64,000 bases of DNA from Streptomyces sclerotialus (GTDB taxonomy: Bacteria; Actinomycetota; Actinomycetes; Streptomycetales; Streptomycetaceae). The notes below the pieces were generated by a model. That model worked only from the letters and a program-made list of their open reading frames with translations. It ran no database searches and was not told the origin of the DNA. The DNA is taken from contig NZ_JBFOHP010000002.1 of NCBI RefSeq assembly GCF_040907265.1, positions 5,022,001 to 5,086,000 of the forward strand. Direction: 5' to 3'. Of this stretch, positions 19,433 through 28,410 are shown piece after piece. The position numbers and the translations under genes are program-made. Positions within the stretch are counted from its first letter, which is position 1; each line of letters begins with the position of its first letter.

Positions 19433-20559
19433 TGGCCGGCACCGTCATCGGCGCATCCGCCAACGACAAGTCCCCCGCCACGCCCGCCGCACCGGCGCCC
19501 GGGCAGGACGCCGTCTTCGCCGTCCGCCACCTGTGGAAGGTCTTCGGGCCCAAGGCCGAGAAGATCCCGGAGGACGCTTCGCTCACCGAGCTCTCCGCGC
19601 AGGAGCTGCGCGAGAAGACCGGCTGCACCGCCGCCGTCCGGGACGTCACCTTCGACGTCAAGAAGGGCGAGGTCTTCGTCGTCATGGGCCTCTCCGGCTC
19701 CGGCAAGTCCACCCTCGTCCGCTGTCTGACCCGGCTCATCGAGCCGACCAGCGGCGACCTCGAGATGGACGGCGAGGACGTGCGCGGCATGGACAAGTCC
19801 GCGCTGCGCGAGCTGCGCCGGCACCGCGCCGCCATGGTCTTCCAGCACTTCGGCCTGCTGCCGCACCGCTCGGTGCTGGACAACGTGGCGTACGGCCTGG
19901 AGATCCAGGGCGTCGGCAAGGCCGAACGCCGCGCCAAGGCCATGGAGATGGTCGAGAAGGTCGGCCTCGGCGGCCTGGAACAGCGCCGCCCCGGCCAGCT
20001 CTCCGGCGGCCAGCAGCAGCGCGTCGGCCTGGCCCGCGCGCTCACCGTCGACCCCGAGATCCTGCTCTTCGACGAGCCCTTCAGCGCGCTGGACCCGCTC
20101 ATCCGGCGCGACATGCAGGAGGAGGTCATCCGCCTGCACAAGGAGGAGGGCCGCACGATGGTCTTCATCACCCACGACCTCGCCGAGGCCCTGCTGCTCG
20201 GCGACCGCATCGCCCTGATGCGGGACGGGAAGATCGTCCAGCTCGGTACCCCCGAGGAGATCGTCGGCTCGCCGGCCGACGAGTACGTCCGGGACTTCGT
20301 CCGCGACGTGCCGCGCGAGCAGGTCCTGACCGTACGCCGCGCCATGCGGCCCGCCGAGTCCGGCGAGGCCGACGAGGGCGCCGCGCTCGCCCCCGACACG
20401 CTGATCTCCGACGCCATCGAGACCGTGGCCCGCTCCGGCGGCGCGGCGCGCGTCGTCGAGGACGGCCGCTGCGTGGGTGTCGTGGACCACGCCTGTCTGC
20501 TCAACGTGGTGGCCCGGCTCGACGAAGGCGATCCCGCCGAGGGAAAGGCGGCCGCCTGA
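19429..20559 (+). CDS. glycine betaine/proline ABC transporter, ATP-binding protein (ProV/OpuAA type)
   Basis: The 376-residue product contains the Walker [10 protein letters not shown] (residues 87-95), the Q-loop in [10 protein letters not shown], the signature LSGGQQQR (191-198), the Walker B ILLFDEP (211-217) and the switch His249. The N-terminal extension [14 protein letters not shown] is typical of glycine betaine ATPases. A short C-terminal domain of CBS-like type follows ([14 protein letters not shown]). GGAGGTGAT precedes the start. Either the GTG at 19429 or the ATG at 19432 may be used; both overlap the upstream stop. It energises the fused permease downstream. Confidence 0.95.
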   Translation: MMAGTVIGASANDKSPATPAAPAPGQDAVFAVRHLWKVFGPKAEKIPEDASLTELSAQELREKTGCTAAVRDVTFDVKKGEVFVVMGLSGSGKSTLVRCLTRLIEPTSGDLEMDGEDVRGMDKSALRELRRHRAAMVFQHFGLLPHRSVLDNVAYGLEIQGVGKAERRAKAMEMVEKVGLGGLEQRRPGQLSGGQQQRVGLARALTVDPEILLFDEPFSALDPLIRRDMQEEVIRLHKEEGRTMVFITHDLAEALLLGDRIALMRDGKIVQLGTPEEIVGSPADEYVRDFVRDVPREQVLTVRRAMRPAESGEADEGAALAPDTLISDAIETVARSGGAARVVEDGRCVGVVDHACLLNVVARLDEGDPAEGKAAA

Positions 20560-20738
20560 TGCATCCCCGTACCGTCCCCACCGTCCCCGTGACACCGAAC
20601 CTGAGAGCCCGCACCGCGGCCGTCCGGCCGCTGTCCCTGCGAGGGCTGCGCGCAGCGGCCCGCCGGTACTGGCACGAGGCCCAGCGCGCCGCCGCGCTGA
20701 ACGTGCCGACCGGCAGCGCGAAGCGGGGGCGCGTATGA
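20559..20738 (+). CDS. 59-residue basic protein coded between ABC ATPase and permease
   Basis: This short frame fills the gap exactly. Its ATG overlaps the ATPase stop (TGATG) and its TGA overlaps the permease ATG (ATGA). The product is rich in Arg and Ala with a possible amphipathic helix (LRGLRAAARRYWHEAQRAAA) and no membrane segment. It may be a real small protein of the transporter, or a leader that only carries ribosomes to the permease start. I know no homologue. Confidence 0.5.
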   Translation: MHPRTVPTVPVTPNLRARTAAVRPLSLRGLRAAARRYWHEAQRAAALNVPTGSAKRGRV

Positions 20739-22726
20739 GCGCCGCCACGACCAGCCCCGCCACCGCGGCGGCCGGCGCCTCCCCGCGCGCGGCCCGCCTC
20801 ACCGCCTCGCTGCGCCACGGCGCCCTCGGCAAGCTGCTCGTCCTCGCCGTCGCCGCGGCCGTTCTCGTCCCGCTCGTCAACGCCAAATGGGCGAGCGGCG
20901 TCTGGCCGGACGCGCTGACCGTCGACCTCTCCGGTCCGTTCGGCGACGCCAGCACCTGGATCGTGGACAACCGCGACTCGCACTGGTTCTTCGTCTACTT
21001 CCTCGGCCACCTCTCCAACGGCGTGGTCATCTCCGTACGCGCCGTCTACCTCTGCCTCCTCGCCCTGGGCTGGACCGGCGTGACCGCACTGGTCACCCTC
21101 GTCGCCTGGCGCGTCGCGGGCCTGCGCATCGCCGTCACCGCGCTGCTGTCGCTGGCGGTCAGCGGCGTGCTCGGGATGTGGGTGCCGACCATGCAGACCA
21201 TCGCGCTGATGGTCGTCTCGGTCCTCGTCTCGATCGTCGTGGGTGCCGTCCTCGGCCTCGCCGGCGGTCTCTCGGACCGGATGTTCCGCCTGCTGCGGCC
21301 GGTCCTGGACACCATGCAGGTGCTGCCGGCCTTCGCGTACCTGCTGCCGTTCGTCATGGTCTTCGGCATCGGCGTCCCCGCCGCGCTGCTCGCCACCGTG
21401 ATCTACGCGGCCCCGCCGATGGCCCGGCTCACCGCGCTCGGCCTGCGCGGCGCCGACGCCGGCGTGCTGGAGGCCGTCTCCTCGCTCGGCGCCACCGGCC
21501 GGCAGCGGCTGCTGACCGCCCGGCTGCCGCTGGCCCGCAAGGAGCTGCTGCTCGGCGTCAACCAGACGATCATGATGGCGCTGTCCATGGTGGTCATCGC
21601 CTCGATGATCGGCGCCGCCGGCCTCGGTGACCGCGTGTACCAGGCGCTGGCCTCCGTCGACGTCGGCTCGGCGCTGGCCGCCTCGATCCCGATCGTGCTG
21701 CTGGCCATCGTCATGGACCGCACCACCGCCAAGGCGGGCGAGCGGCTCGGCGACGGGCAGGGCACCGGACCTGCCTGGCTGCGCGGCCGGTTCGTCTGGC
21801 CGGCCGTCGCCGTCGTGACCGCGCTCGCCGTCCTCGCGGGCCGCCTCGCCGGCTCGCTGATCTGGCCGTCCGGCGCCGTCGTCGACATCGCCCCGCCGGT
21901 GAACCACTTCAAGGAGTGGATGGTGGACCACCTCTACTCCGGCATCCCCGTCATCGGCGGCACCGCCGACTGGGCAGCGGGCTTCACCTCCTGGGTGCTC
22001 AACCCGCTCCGCGACGGCCTGACCGCGCTGCCCTGGTGGGGCGCGCTGCTGATCGTCGCCGCGCTGGCCTGGCTGATCGGGACCTGGCGCACCGCGCTCA
22101 CCGCGACCGTCGCGCTCGCCGTCATCGGCGTGCTGGGCGTCTGGGTGCCGTCCATGAACACCCTGTCGCAGGTGCTGTCCGCGCTGGTCGTCACGCTGGT
22201 CGTCGGCATCGGCGTGGGCGTGCTCGCGGCCGGCAGCGCCCGGATGGAGAAGATCCTCCGGCCGGTGCTGGACGTCTGCCAGACCATGCCGCAGTTCGTG
22301 TACCTGATCCCGGTGGTCGCGCTGTTCGGCGTGGGCCGCGCCCCGGCCGCGGCGGCGGCCGTGGTCTACGCGCTGCCCGCCGTCATCCGCATCACCACCC
22401 AGGGCCTGCGCCAGGTCAGCCCGGCCGCCATGGAGTCCGCCCGGTCGCTCGGCGCCACCCGCTGGCAGCAGCTCCGCCAGGTGCAGCTGCCGCTGGCCAA
22501 GCCCGCGCTGCTGCTGGCCGTCAACCAGGGCGTCGTCCTGGTCCTCGCCGTCGTCATCATCGGCGGCCTGGTGGGCGGTGGCGCGCTCGGCTACGACGTC
22601 GTCACCGGCCTGTCCAAGGGCGACCTGGGTCTCGGCATGATCGCCGGTATCGCCATCGTCTGCCTGGGCCTGATGCTCGACCGGGTGACGCAGCCGACGG
22701 ACCGCCGCGCGGGGAAGGGAGCCTGA
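20735..22726 (+). CDS. glycine betaine ABC transporter permease, two permease domains fused
   Basis: The 663-residue protein is about twice the usual ProW length. Two copies of the BPD_transp_1 permease domain are present, with parallel landmarks. The first copy has GMWVPTMQTIALM, RPVLDTMQVLPAFAYLLP and the EAA loop SLGATGRQRLLTARLPLARKE. The second has GVWVPSMNTLSQV, RPVLDVCQTMPQFVYLIP and SLGATRWQQLRQVQLPLAKPA. Two EAA loops in one chain would bind both ATPase subunits, so the transporter needs only one permease polypeptide. It is coupled by ATGA to the small frame before it. The lipoprotein gene starts three bases after its stop. Confidence 0.93.
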   Translation: MSAATTSPATAAAGASPRAARLTASLRHGALGKLLVLAVAAAVLVPLVNAKWASGVWPDALTVDLSGPFGDASTWIVDNRDSHWFFVYFLGHLSNGVVISVRAVYLCLLALGWTGVTALVTLVAWRVAGLRIAVTALLSLAVSGVLGMWVPTMQTIALMVVSVLVSIVVGAVLGLAGGLSDRMFRLLRPVLDTMQVLPAFAYLLPFVMVFGIGVPAALLATVIYAAPPMARLTALGLRGADAGVLEAVSSLGATGRQRLLTARLPLARKELLLGVNQTIMMALSMVVIASMIGAAGLGDRVYQALASVDVGSALAASIPIVLLAIVMDRTTAKAGERLGDGQGTGPAWLRGRFVWPAVAVVTALAVLAGRLAGSLIWPSGAVVDIAPPVNHFKEWMVDHLYSGIPVIGGTADWAAGFTSWVLNPLRDGLTALPWWGALLIVAALAWLIGTWRTALTATVALAVIGVLGVWVPSMNTLSQVLSALVVTLVVGIGVGVLAAGSARMEKILRPVLDVCQTMPQFVYLIPVVALFGVGRAPAAAAAVVYALPAVIRITTQGLRQVSPAAMESARSLGATRWQQLRQVQLPLAKPALLLAVNQGVVLVLAVVIIGGLVGGGALGYDVVTGLSKGDLGLGMIAGIAIVCLGLMLDRVTQPTDRRAGKGA

Positions 22727-22729
22727 GCC

Positions 22730-23722
22730 ATGACCCGTATGCGTAAGCGGACCACGGCCGTCGGCGCCACGGCGCTGACCGGAGCCGTACTGCTGGCCCT
22801 CAGCGGCTGCGGCAAGGCCGACATGACCAAGCAGACGTCGCCGTTCGCCGCGGCGGCCGGTACCAAGACGGTCACCCTCTCCACGCAGACGTGGGTGGGC
22901 GCGCAGTCCAACGTCGCGGTCGCCAAGTACCTGCTGGAGCACGAGCTGGGCTACCAGGTCGACACCGTCCAGGTGGACGAGACCCCGGCCTGGGACGCGC
23001 TGAGCCAGGGCCGGGTCGACGCGATCATGGAGGACTGGGGTCACCCGGCCCAGGAGAAGATGTACGTCGACGAGAAGAAGACCATCGTCGACGGCGGCGA
23101 CCTGGGCGTGGACGGCCACATCGGCTGGTGGGTCCCGAAGTACTGGGCCGACAAGCACCCGGACGTACTGAACTGGAAGAACCTCAACAAGTACGCCAAG
23201 CAGCTGCGGACCGCGGAGAGCGGGAACAAGGGCCAGCTGATGGACGGCTCGCCGTCCTACGTCACCAACGACAAGGCGCTGGTGAAGAACCTCAAGCTGG
23301 ACTACGAGGTCGTCTTCGCCGGTTCCGAGGCGGCGCAGATCACGCAGATGCAGCAGTTCGCCAAGGAGAAGAAGCCCTTCCTGACGTACTGGTACGCGCC
23401 GCACTGGCTCTTCAACCAGCTGCCGCTGGAGGAGGTCAAGCTCCCGAAGTACACCGACGAGTGTGCGGAGAAGGGCACCAAGGACCCGGAGTCGATCGAC
23501 TGCGCCTATCCGACGACCCCGCTGAAGAAGTTCTTCAACGCCGACTTCGCCAAGGGCGACAGCCCGGCCGCGAAGTTCCTGAAGAACTTCAAGTGGTCGG
23601 TGGAGGACCAGAATTACGTCTCCGAGCTCATCGCCGACAAGCACATGTCCGCGGAGGACGCGGCCGCGAGCTGGGTGAAGAAGAACCGGGACGTATGGCA
23701 GAAGTGGCTGCCGAAGAAGTGA
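22730..23722 (+). CDS. glycine betaine-binding lipoprotein of the ABC transporter
   Basis: The 330-residue solute-binding protein has a lipoprotein signal (MTRMRKRTTAVGATALTG..., lipobox LSGC with Cys28). It is of the OpuAC family: TQTWVGAQSNVAVAKYLLE and the Trp-containing segments GHIGWWVPKYWAD and FLTYWYAPHWLFNQ, whose aromatic residues are expected to cage the trimethylammonium group. It should capture glycine betaine or a related compatible solute at the membrane surface. It is the last gene of the locus and is followed by a hairpin. Confidence 0.93.
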   Translation: MTRMRKRTTAVGATALTGAVLLALSGCGKADMTKQTSPFAAAAGTKTVTLSTQTWVGAQSNVAVAKYLLEHELGYQVDTVQVDETPAWDALSQGRVDAIMEDWGHPAQEKMYVDEKKTIVDGGDLGVDGHIGWWVPKYWADKHPDVLNWKNLNKYAKQLRTAESGNKGQLMDGSPSYVTNDKALVKNLKLDYEVVFAGSEAAQITQMQQFAKEKKPFLTYWYAPHWLFNQLPLEEVKLPKYTDECAEKGTKDPESIDCAYPTTPLKKFFNADFAKGDSPAAKFLKNFKWSVEDQNYVSELIADKHMSAEDAAASWVKKNRDVWQKWLPKK

Positions 23723-23744
23723 TCCGCCGAGAGTGGCGGTGAAG

Positions 23745-23776
23745 CGGCCGGGCATCCCTCAGGGGGTGCCCGGCCG
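23745..23776. terminator. hairpin terminator after the betaine locus
   Basis: A 14-bp stem (CGGCCGGGCATCCC with GGGGTGCCCGGCCG, one G-T wobble) with a short TCAG loop lies just after the lipoprotein gene and before the facing acetyltransferase. Confidence 0.8.
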
Positions 23777-23779
23777 TCG

Positions 23780-24316
23780 TCATCCGGACCGGGACCGTTC
23801 CTCGGCCGTCAGCGCGTATTCGACATCGCCGTGCTCGGCGCCCGGGAGGGGGTCGGGCCATTCCTCGTGGAACGTGCGGACGTACCGCAGTCCGCACTTC
23901 TCCAGCACCCGGCGGGAACCGGTGTGCACGGCCATCGTCGTGGCCGTCACCCGCACCACGCCCAGCTCGGTGAAGCCCTTGTGGAGCAGCGCCAGGGAGC
24001 CCTCCGTGGCGTAGCCCCTCCCCCAGGCGGAGCGCCGGAGCCGGTACCCGAGCTCGACCTCGTCGGTACGGCCGTCGCGCACGGGCCGGAATTCGAACCA
24101 GCCGAGAAATGCGGCGGTGGCACGTTCCTCCGCGGCCCAGTAACCGAAATGCCCCGGGTGCGAATAATGGGTGACGAGTGCGTCCGGTGTCGGCGGGCCG
24201 CCGTCCAGAAATCGCATGACTTCGGAATCCCCGTGCAGCTCACGCAGATTGTCCAGATCCGCACCGGTGAATGCGCGCAGGCGCAGCCGTTCCGTCTCCA
24301 GTAAGACGTGCATCAC
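23780..24316 (-). CDS. GNAT-family N-acetyltransferase (RimJ/RimL type)
   Basis: The 178-residue product has the GNAT_3 layout. LLETERLRLRAFTGADLDNL lies at the N-terminus. EVELGYRLRRSAWGRGYATEGSLALL forms the acetyl-CoA loop (Q/RxxGxG/A as RSAWGRGYA). NTGSRRVLEKCGLRYV-type sequence follows (here HTGSRRVLEKCG). It should transfer acetyl from acetyl-CoA to an amine or protein N-terminus; the substrate cannot be told. It converges with the betaine locus and is divergent from the protease gene. Confidence 0.87.
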   Translation of the reverse strand: MMHVLLETERLRLRAFTGADLDNLRELHGDSEVMRFLDGGPPTPDALVTHYSHPGHFGYWAAEERATAAFLGWFEFRPVRDGRTDEVELGYRLRRSAWGRGYATEGSLALLHKGFTELGVVRVTATTMAVHTGSRRVLEKCGLRYVRTFHEEWPDPLPGAEHGDVEYALTAEERSRSG

Positions 24317-24416
24317 AGACTCCTCCTCGCGCGTCGACCCCTGGTTACCGGCATAGTAGGGCGGGCCCTGAATGGGGTCATGACAAAAACCGGTTCATAA
24401 CGGGGAGTAAGGTTCC

Positions 24417-25580
24417 ATGTCATCCATACGCCGTACCGCGGCAGCCGCCGTCGCGGTCGCCGCGCTGCTCGTCACCGCCACCGCGTGCGGGCCCGAGGAC
24501 ACCAAGGCAGCGGGCCAGGACAGCGCGGCCGAGGCCGGCGGGTCGCCGGACACGCCCAAGCTGCCCAACGGCCTGCCCAACAGCCTGGACGCGCTGAAGA
24601 AGTGGGAGCAGGGCGGCTGGCAGGACTGGGACAAGGAGACCTGGGCCCGGAAGGCGTCCGAGTTCGCCAACCCGATCATCAAGGACCTGTGGAAGCCGTC
24701 CCGGATGGCGAAGGCCGAGGACGCGCCCGTGGTCACCACGCAGAGCGCCGGCTCCGGCGGCGGCCCGGGCGCCACCGACCCCGAGCCGCGCCCGGTGACC
24801 GCGCAGCAGGTCGAGCGCCCGTACCACGAGCACATGGCGCCCGTCGGGAAGATCTTCTTCGACAGTCCCGACGGCCCCATGGTCTGCTCCGGCACCGTCG
24901 TCTCCGACCCGGCCAACCCGGGGAAGTCCAACCTGGTGTGGACCGCGGGCCACTGCGTGCACACCGGCAAGAGCGGCGGCTGGATGCGCAACATCGTCTT
25001 CGTCCCGTCGTACAACGACAACGGACTGCCCGCGAACCAGGTCTCCGCCTCCTCGCAGCAGAACATCACCCCGTACGGCACCTGGTGGGCCGACTGGTCC
25101 CAGACCTCCTCGCAGTGGATCGACGGCGGCGGACGCACCGGCAACGCCGCGTCCGCCTACGACTTCGCCGTGCTGCACGTGAAGCCGGAGAACGGCGGCG
25201 GCAAGTCGCTGGAGGAGACCGTCGGCGCCTCGGTGCCGGTCTGGTTCGATGCCCCGTCGGGCAGTGGCGGCATCAGCTCCACCAAGGCGATCGGCTACCC
25301 GGCGGCGCCCCCGTACGACGGCGCGAAGATGATGAACTGCCTCGACCGGCCCGTGCGGCTGACGATGGCCCAGGGCACCCCGGCCATGCACTGGATCGGC
25401 TGCACCATGACCGGCGGCACCTCCGGCGGCGGCTGGTTCGCCAGCCGCGACGGCGAACTCGCCCTGGTCTCCAACAGCTCCATCGGCTCGCTGGACCACA
25501 CCTGGCTGGCCGGACCGCAGCTCGGCCCCGAGGCCGAGGGCGTGTTCCACGCGATCAGCAAGAAGTTCGCCGGACGGTGA
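24417..25580 (+). CDS. secreted trypsin-like serine protease (lipoprotein)
   Basis: The 387-residue product has a lipoprotein signal (lipobox ATAC, Cys24), a Gly/Pro-rich spacer to about residue 120, and a chymotrypsin-fold catalytic domain. The triad is His179 (VWTAGHCVH), Asp249 (YDFAVLHV) and Ser336 (TGGTSGGGW). Small conserved disulfide partners are visible (MVCSGT, GHCV; NCLDRP, GCTMT). It belongs to the V8/Glu-specific-like peptidase group found in Streptomyces. Its substrate is unknown. An 18-bp hairpin follows. Confidence 0.88.
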   Translation: MSSIRRTAAAAVAVAALLVTATACGPEDTKAAGQDSAAEAGGSPDTPKLPNGLPNSLDALKKWEQGGWQDWDKETWARKASEFANPIIKDLWKPSRMAKAEDAPVVTTQSAGSGGGPGATDPEPRPVTAQQVERPYHEHMAPVGKIFFDSPDGPMVCSGTVVSDPANPGKSNLVWTAGHCVHTGKSGGWMRNIVFVPSYNDNGLPANQVSASSQQNITPYGTWWADWSQTSSQWIDGGGRTGNAASAYDFAVLHVKPENGGGKSLEETVGASVPVWFDAPSGSGGISSTKAIGYPAAPPYDGAKMMNCLDRPVRLTMAQGTPAMHWIGCTMTGGTSGGGWFASRDGELALVSNSSIGSLDHTWLAGPQLGPEAEGVFHAISKKFAGR

Positions 25581-25607
25581 CGCACGGCGGACGGCGGTAG
25601 GACCGAC

Positions 25608-25645
25608 CGGTGGCCGCTTCCGTACCCGTACGGAAGCGGCCACCG
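25608..25645. terminator. bidirectional hairpin terminator
   Basis: A perfect 18-bp stem (CGGTGGCCGCTTCCGTAC and its complement) with a 2-base centre lies between convergent genes. Confidence 0.88.
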
Positions 25646-25652
25646 CGTACGG

Positions 25653-26375
25653 TCAGCCCGCCCGCAGCGCCGCCGCCACCCCGCGCAGCGTCTCCATGGC
25701 CTGGCGCTGCAGCCCGCCGCCGAAGGTCACGCGGGAGGCGCCCGCGGCCCCCAGCTCGCGCGGGGACGGTCCGCCCGGCAGGGCGACGGCATTCACCGGC
25801 GCGCCGATGCCCGCGGCCAGCTCGGCCAGCAGCTCCGGCGGCGCGAGGATCGGGTACACGCAGTCCGCGCCCGCCGCGACGTACCGCAGTCCCCGTTCCA
25901 CGGCGGGCCCGGCCCCCGCCACCCCGCGCAGGAACGTGTCGATCCGGGCGTTGATCACCAGTGCGTCCCCGGCGGCGGCCCGCACCTCGGCGAGCCACTC
26001 CGCCTGCTCCGCCGGATCGCGCAGCGTGCCGGTCGCCGCGTCGGAGTCCTCCAGGTTGCAGCCCACGGCCCCCGCTTCCAGGAGCCGTTCGACCAGCTCC
26101 TTGGCGGACAGCCCGTACCCCGCCTCCACGTCGGCGGTGACCGGCACGTCGACCACCCGGGTGATCCGGGCGACCGCGGCGAACATCTCGTCCGCCGGGG
26201 TGTGCCCGTCCCCGTACCCCAGCGACTCGCCGATGCCCGCGCTCGGCGTGGCCAACGCCTCGAACCCGGCCTCCGCGAAGACCCGCGCGCTCGCGGCGTC
26301 CCAGGGGCCGGGCAGCACGAGCGGGTCCCCGGGGGCCCGCCCGTGGTGCAGGGCGCGCAGCCGCGCCGCCGTCAC
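25653..26375 (-). CDS. isocitrate lyase / PEP mutase superfamily protein
   Basis: The 240-residue TIM-barrel protein starts with the family entry LVLPGPWDAASARVFAEAGFEALATPSAGI. It has the metal and substrate residues in VTADVEAGYG and NLEDSD, and NARIDTF near residue 150. Members include carboxyphosphonoenolpyruvate mutases and methylisocitrate lyases; the short length fits the uncharacterised group often named 'isocitrate lyase/phosphoenolpyruvate mutase family'. The typical KKCGH motif of true lyases is not visible, so the reaction is open. Its ATG overlaps the stop of the upstream AhpD-like gene by four bases. Confidence 0.87.
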   Translation of the reverse strand: MTAARLRALHHGRAPGDPLVLPGPWDAASARVFAEAGFEALATPSAGIGESLGYGDGHTPADEMFAAVARITRVVDVPVTADVEAGYGLSAKELVERLLEAGAVGCNLEDSDAATGTLRDPAEQAEWLAEVRAAAGDALVINARIDTFLRGVAGAGPAVERGLRYVAAGADCVYPILAPPELLAELAAGIGAPVNAVALPGGPSPRELGAAGASRVTFGGGLQRQAMETLRGVAAALRAG

Positions 26376-26857
26376 TTCAGGGACTCCGGCGTCAGCCGGC
26401 AGGTCACGCCGAAGCGGTTCCAGGCGTTGATGGTGGTGATCAGGGCGATGAGCTGGGCCAGCTCGGCGTCCTCGAAGTGCGCGGCGGCACGCGCGTACAC
26501 CGCGTCCGGCACGAAGCCGTCGGTGAGGACCGTGACGGCCTCGGTGAGCGCGAGCGCCGCCTGCTCCTTCTCGGTGTACGCCTCGGCGGCCTCCTCCCAG
26601 GCGTTCAGGAAGTAGATCCGCTGCTCGGTCTCGCCGGCCTTACGGGCGTCCGTGATGTGCATGTCGATGCAGTACGCGCAGTGGTTGAGCTGCGAGGCCC
26701 GGATCTTGACCAGCTCGACCAGTGCGGGGTCGAGGCCCTTCCTGGCCGCCGTCTCCAGGCGGATCATGGCCTTCATGACCTCGGGGGCGTGCTCGGACCA
26801 GTTCAGGCGGGGGCCGTGCGTACCGGCGCCCTGGCCGGTCGTCGTGTTCGTCGTCAT
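26372..26857 (-). CDS. carboxymuconolactone decarboxylase family (AhpD-like) protein
   Basis: The 161-residue product has the AhpD-type redox motif in LNHCAYCIDMH, with Cys60, Cys63 and His67. RASQLNHC is typical of the alkylhydroperoxidase-like CMD group. It likely reduces peroxides or acts as a disulfide carrier. It forms an operon with the ICL-like gene and is divergent from the MocR gene across 47 bp, which suggests that this regulator controls it. Confidence 0.9.
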   Translation of the reverse strand: MTTNTTTGQGAGTHGPRLNWSEHAPEVMKAMIRLETAARKGLDPALVELVKIRASQLNHCAYCIDMHITDARKAGETEQRIYFLNAWEEAAEAYTEKEQAALALTEAVTVLTDGFVPDAVYARAAAHFEDAELAQLIALITTINAWNRFGVTCRLTPESLK

Positions 26858-26875
26858 GAGTCCGACGCTACGTCC

Positions 26876-26900
26876 GGACCGGTCCCTCGGTATGGTCCAT
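26876..26900. promoter_or_regulatory. candidate MocR operators in the 47-bp divergent region
   Basis: Two palindromes sharing GGTCC lie side by side: GGACCGGTCC at 26876-26885 and ATGGTCCAT at 26892-26900. They sit between the starts of the AhpD-like gene and the MocR gene, the normal place for an autoregulatory operator. Confidence 0.5.
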
Positions 26901-26904
26901 TTCC

Positions 26905-28410
26905 ATGACCGATTCCTGGGCCGCTTTCGGGCGCGATCTGTACCTGGATCTGCCCGGCACCCAGGGCAGACGCGCCGCCCTGGTGCACGCGCTGCGGGAC
27001 GCGGCGCGCACCGGGCGGCTCGCCCCCGGCACCCGGCTGCCGTCCTCCCGCACCCTTGCCGCCGACCTGGGCCTGGCCCGCAACACCGTCGCCGAGGCCT
27101 ACGCCGAGCTGGTCGCCGAGGGCTGGCTCACCGCCCGCCAGGGATCGGGCACCCGAGTGGCGGAGCGCGTGCCGCGGCGCCCGGCAGCACCGGAACCGGC
27201 GCGCACGCGGGCCCGGCCGCCCGCCGCACCGCCCCCGCCGGCCTACGACCTCACCGCGGGCACCCCCGACGTCTCCGCCTTCCCTCGCACCGCCTGGCTC
27301 GCCGCGGCCCGGCAGGCGCTGACCGTCGCGCCGGGTGAGGCGTTCGGGTACGGCTCCCCGGCCGGGCGGCCCGAGCTGCGTGCCGTACTCGCCGATTACC
27401 TCGCCCGGGCCCGTGGCGTGTACGCCCACCCCGACCGCATCGTCCTGTGCGCGGGCTTCGTGCAGGGCCTGGCGCTGCTCGCCCGGCTGCTGCGGCGGTC
27501 CGGCGCCCGCGAGGCCGCGGTGGAGTCCTACGGCCTGCCCTTCCACCGCGACGCCCTGGACCGCGCGGGGCTGCGCCCCGTACCGCTCCCGGTGGACGCG
27601 CACGGCGCCCGCACCGACCTGCTCGCCGGCCGGCCCGGTGCCGGGGCCGTGCTGCTCACCCCCGCGCACCAGTTCCCCACCGGCGTGCCGCTGCACCCGG
27701 ACCGCCGCGCCGCCGCCGTGGACTGGGCGCGGCGGACCGGCGGGCTGGTCCTGGAGGACGACTACGACGGCGAGTTCCGGTACGACGGGCGGCAGGTGGG
27801 CGCGTTGCAGAGCCTGGACCCCGAGCACGTCGTCTACATGGGGACCGCCAGCAAGAGCCTCGCCCCCGGCCTGCGCCTGTCCTGGCTCGTACTGCCGGAC
27901 CGGCTCGTCGCGCCGCTGCTCGCGCTGAAGGACACCGGCGAGTGGCAGTCCGGCTCCCTGGACCAGCTGACCCTTGCGGAACTCCTCTCCAGCGGCGCGT
28001 ACGACCGGCACGTCCGCACCATGCGGCTGCGCTACCGGCGCCGCCGCGACCAGCTCACCGCCGCGCTCGCCGCCCGCGCACCGCACGTCCGGGTCACCGG
28101 CCTCGCCGCGGGACTGCACGCGGTCCTCCAGCTGCCCGCCGGGACCGAGCGGCCGACCCTGCGCGCGGCCCGCCGCAACGGCCTGGCCCTCGAAGGCCTG
28201 GCCACCTTCACGGCCCCGCGACCGTCCGGCGCTGACGAGCCGCTCCCTCCCGACGAGCCCGCGGACGCCCTCGTCGTCGGCTACGGCCACCCACCGGAGC
28301 ACGCCTTCTCCGGCGCCCTGGACGCACTGCTGCGAGCACTGCCGCCGCCCCCTGAACGGTCCGCCGGAAACCGTCACCCCGACCGACCACCGCAAGGAGC
28401 CGCCACATGA
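26905..28410 (+). CDS. MocR-family (GntR-aminotransferase) transcriptional regulator
   Basis: The 501-residue protein joins a winged-helix GntR domain (residues about 20-90, LPSSRTLAADLGLARNTVAEAY) to an aspartate-aminotransferase fold. Lys317 in GTASKSLAPGLRL is the expected PLP lysine. DYDGEFRYD is the usual MocR segment that positions the cofactor. Such proteins (PdxR, GabR) sense PLP or its adducts. Control of vitamin B6 genes is one option, but no pdx gene is nearby; control of the divergent CMD/ICL-like pair is more likely. The stop overlaps the SDR start by four bases. Confidence 0.92.
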   Translation: MTDSWAAFGRDLYLDLPGTQGRRAALVHALRDAARTGRLAPGTRLPSSRTLAADLGLARNTVAEAYAELVAEGWLTARQGSGTRVAERVPRRPAAPEPARTRARPPAAPPPPAYDLTAGTPDVSAFPRTAWLAAARQALTVAPGEAFGYGSPAGRPELRAVLADYLARARGVYAHPDRIVLCAGFVQGLALLARLLRRSGAREAAVESYGLPFHRDALDRAGLRPVPLPVDAHGARTDLLAGRPGAGAVLLTPAHQFPTGVPLHPDRRAAAVDWARRTGGLVLEDDYDGEFRYDGRQVGALQSLDPEHVVYMGTASKSLAPGLRLSWLVLPDRLVAPLLALKDTGEWQSGSLDQLTLAELLSSGAYDRHVRTMRLRYRRRRDQLTAALAARAPHVRVTGLAAGLHAVLQLPAGTERPTLRAARRNGLALEGLATFTAPRPSGADEPLPPDEPADALVVGYGHPPEHAFSGALDALLRALPPPPERSAGNRHPDRPPQGAAT

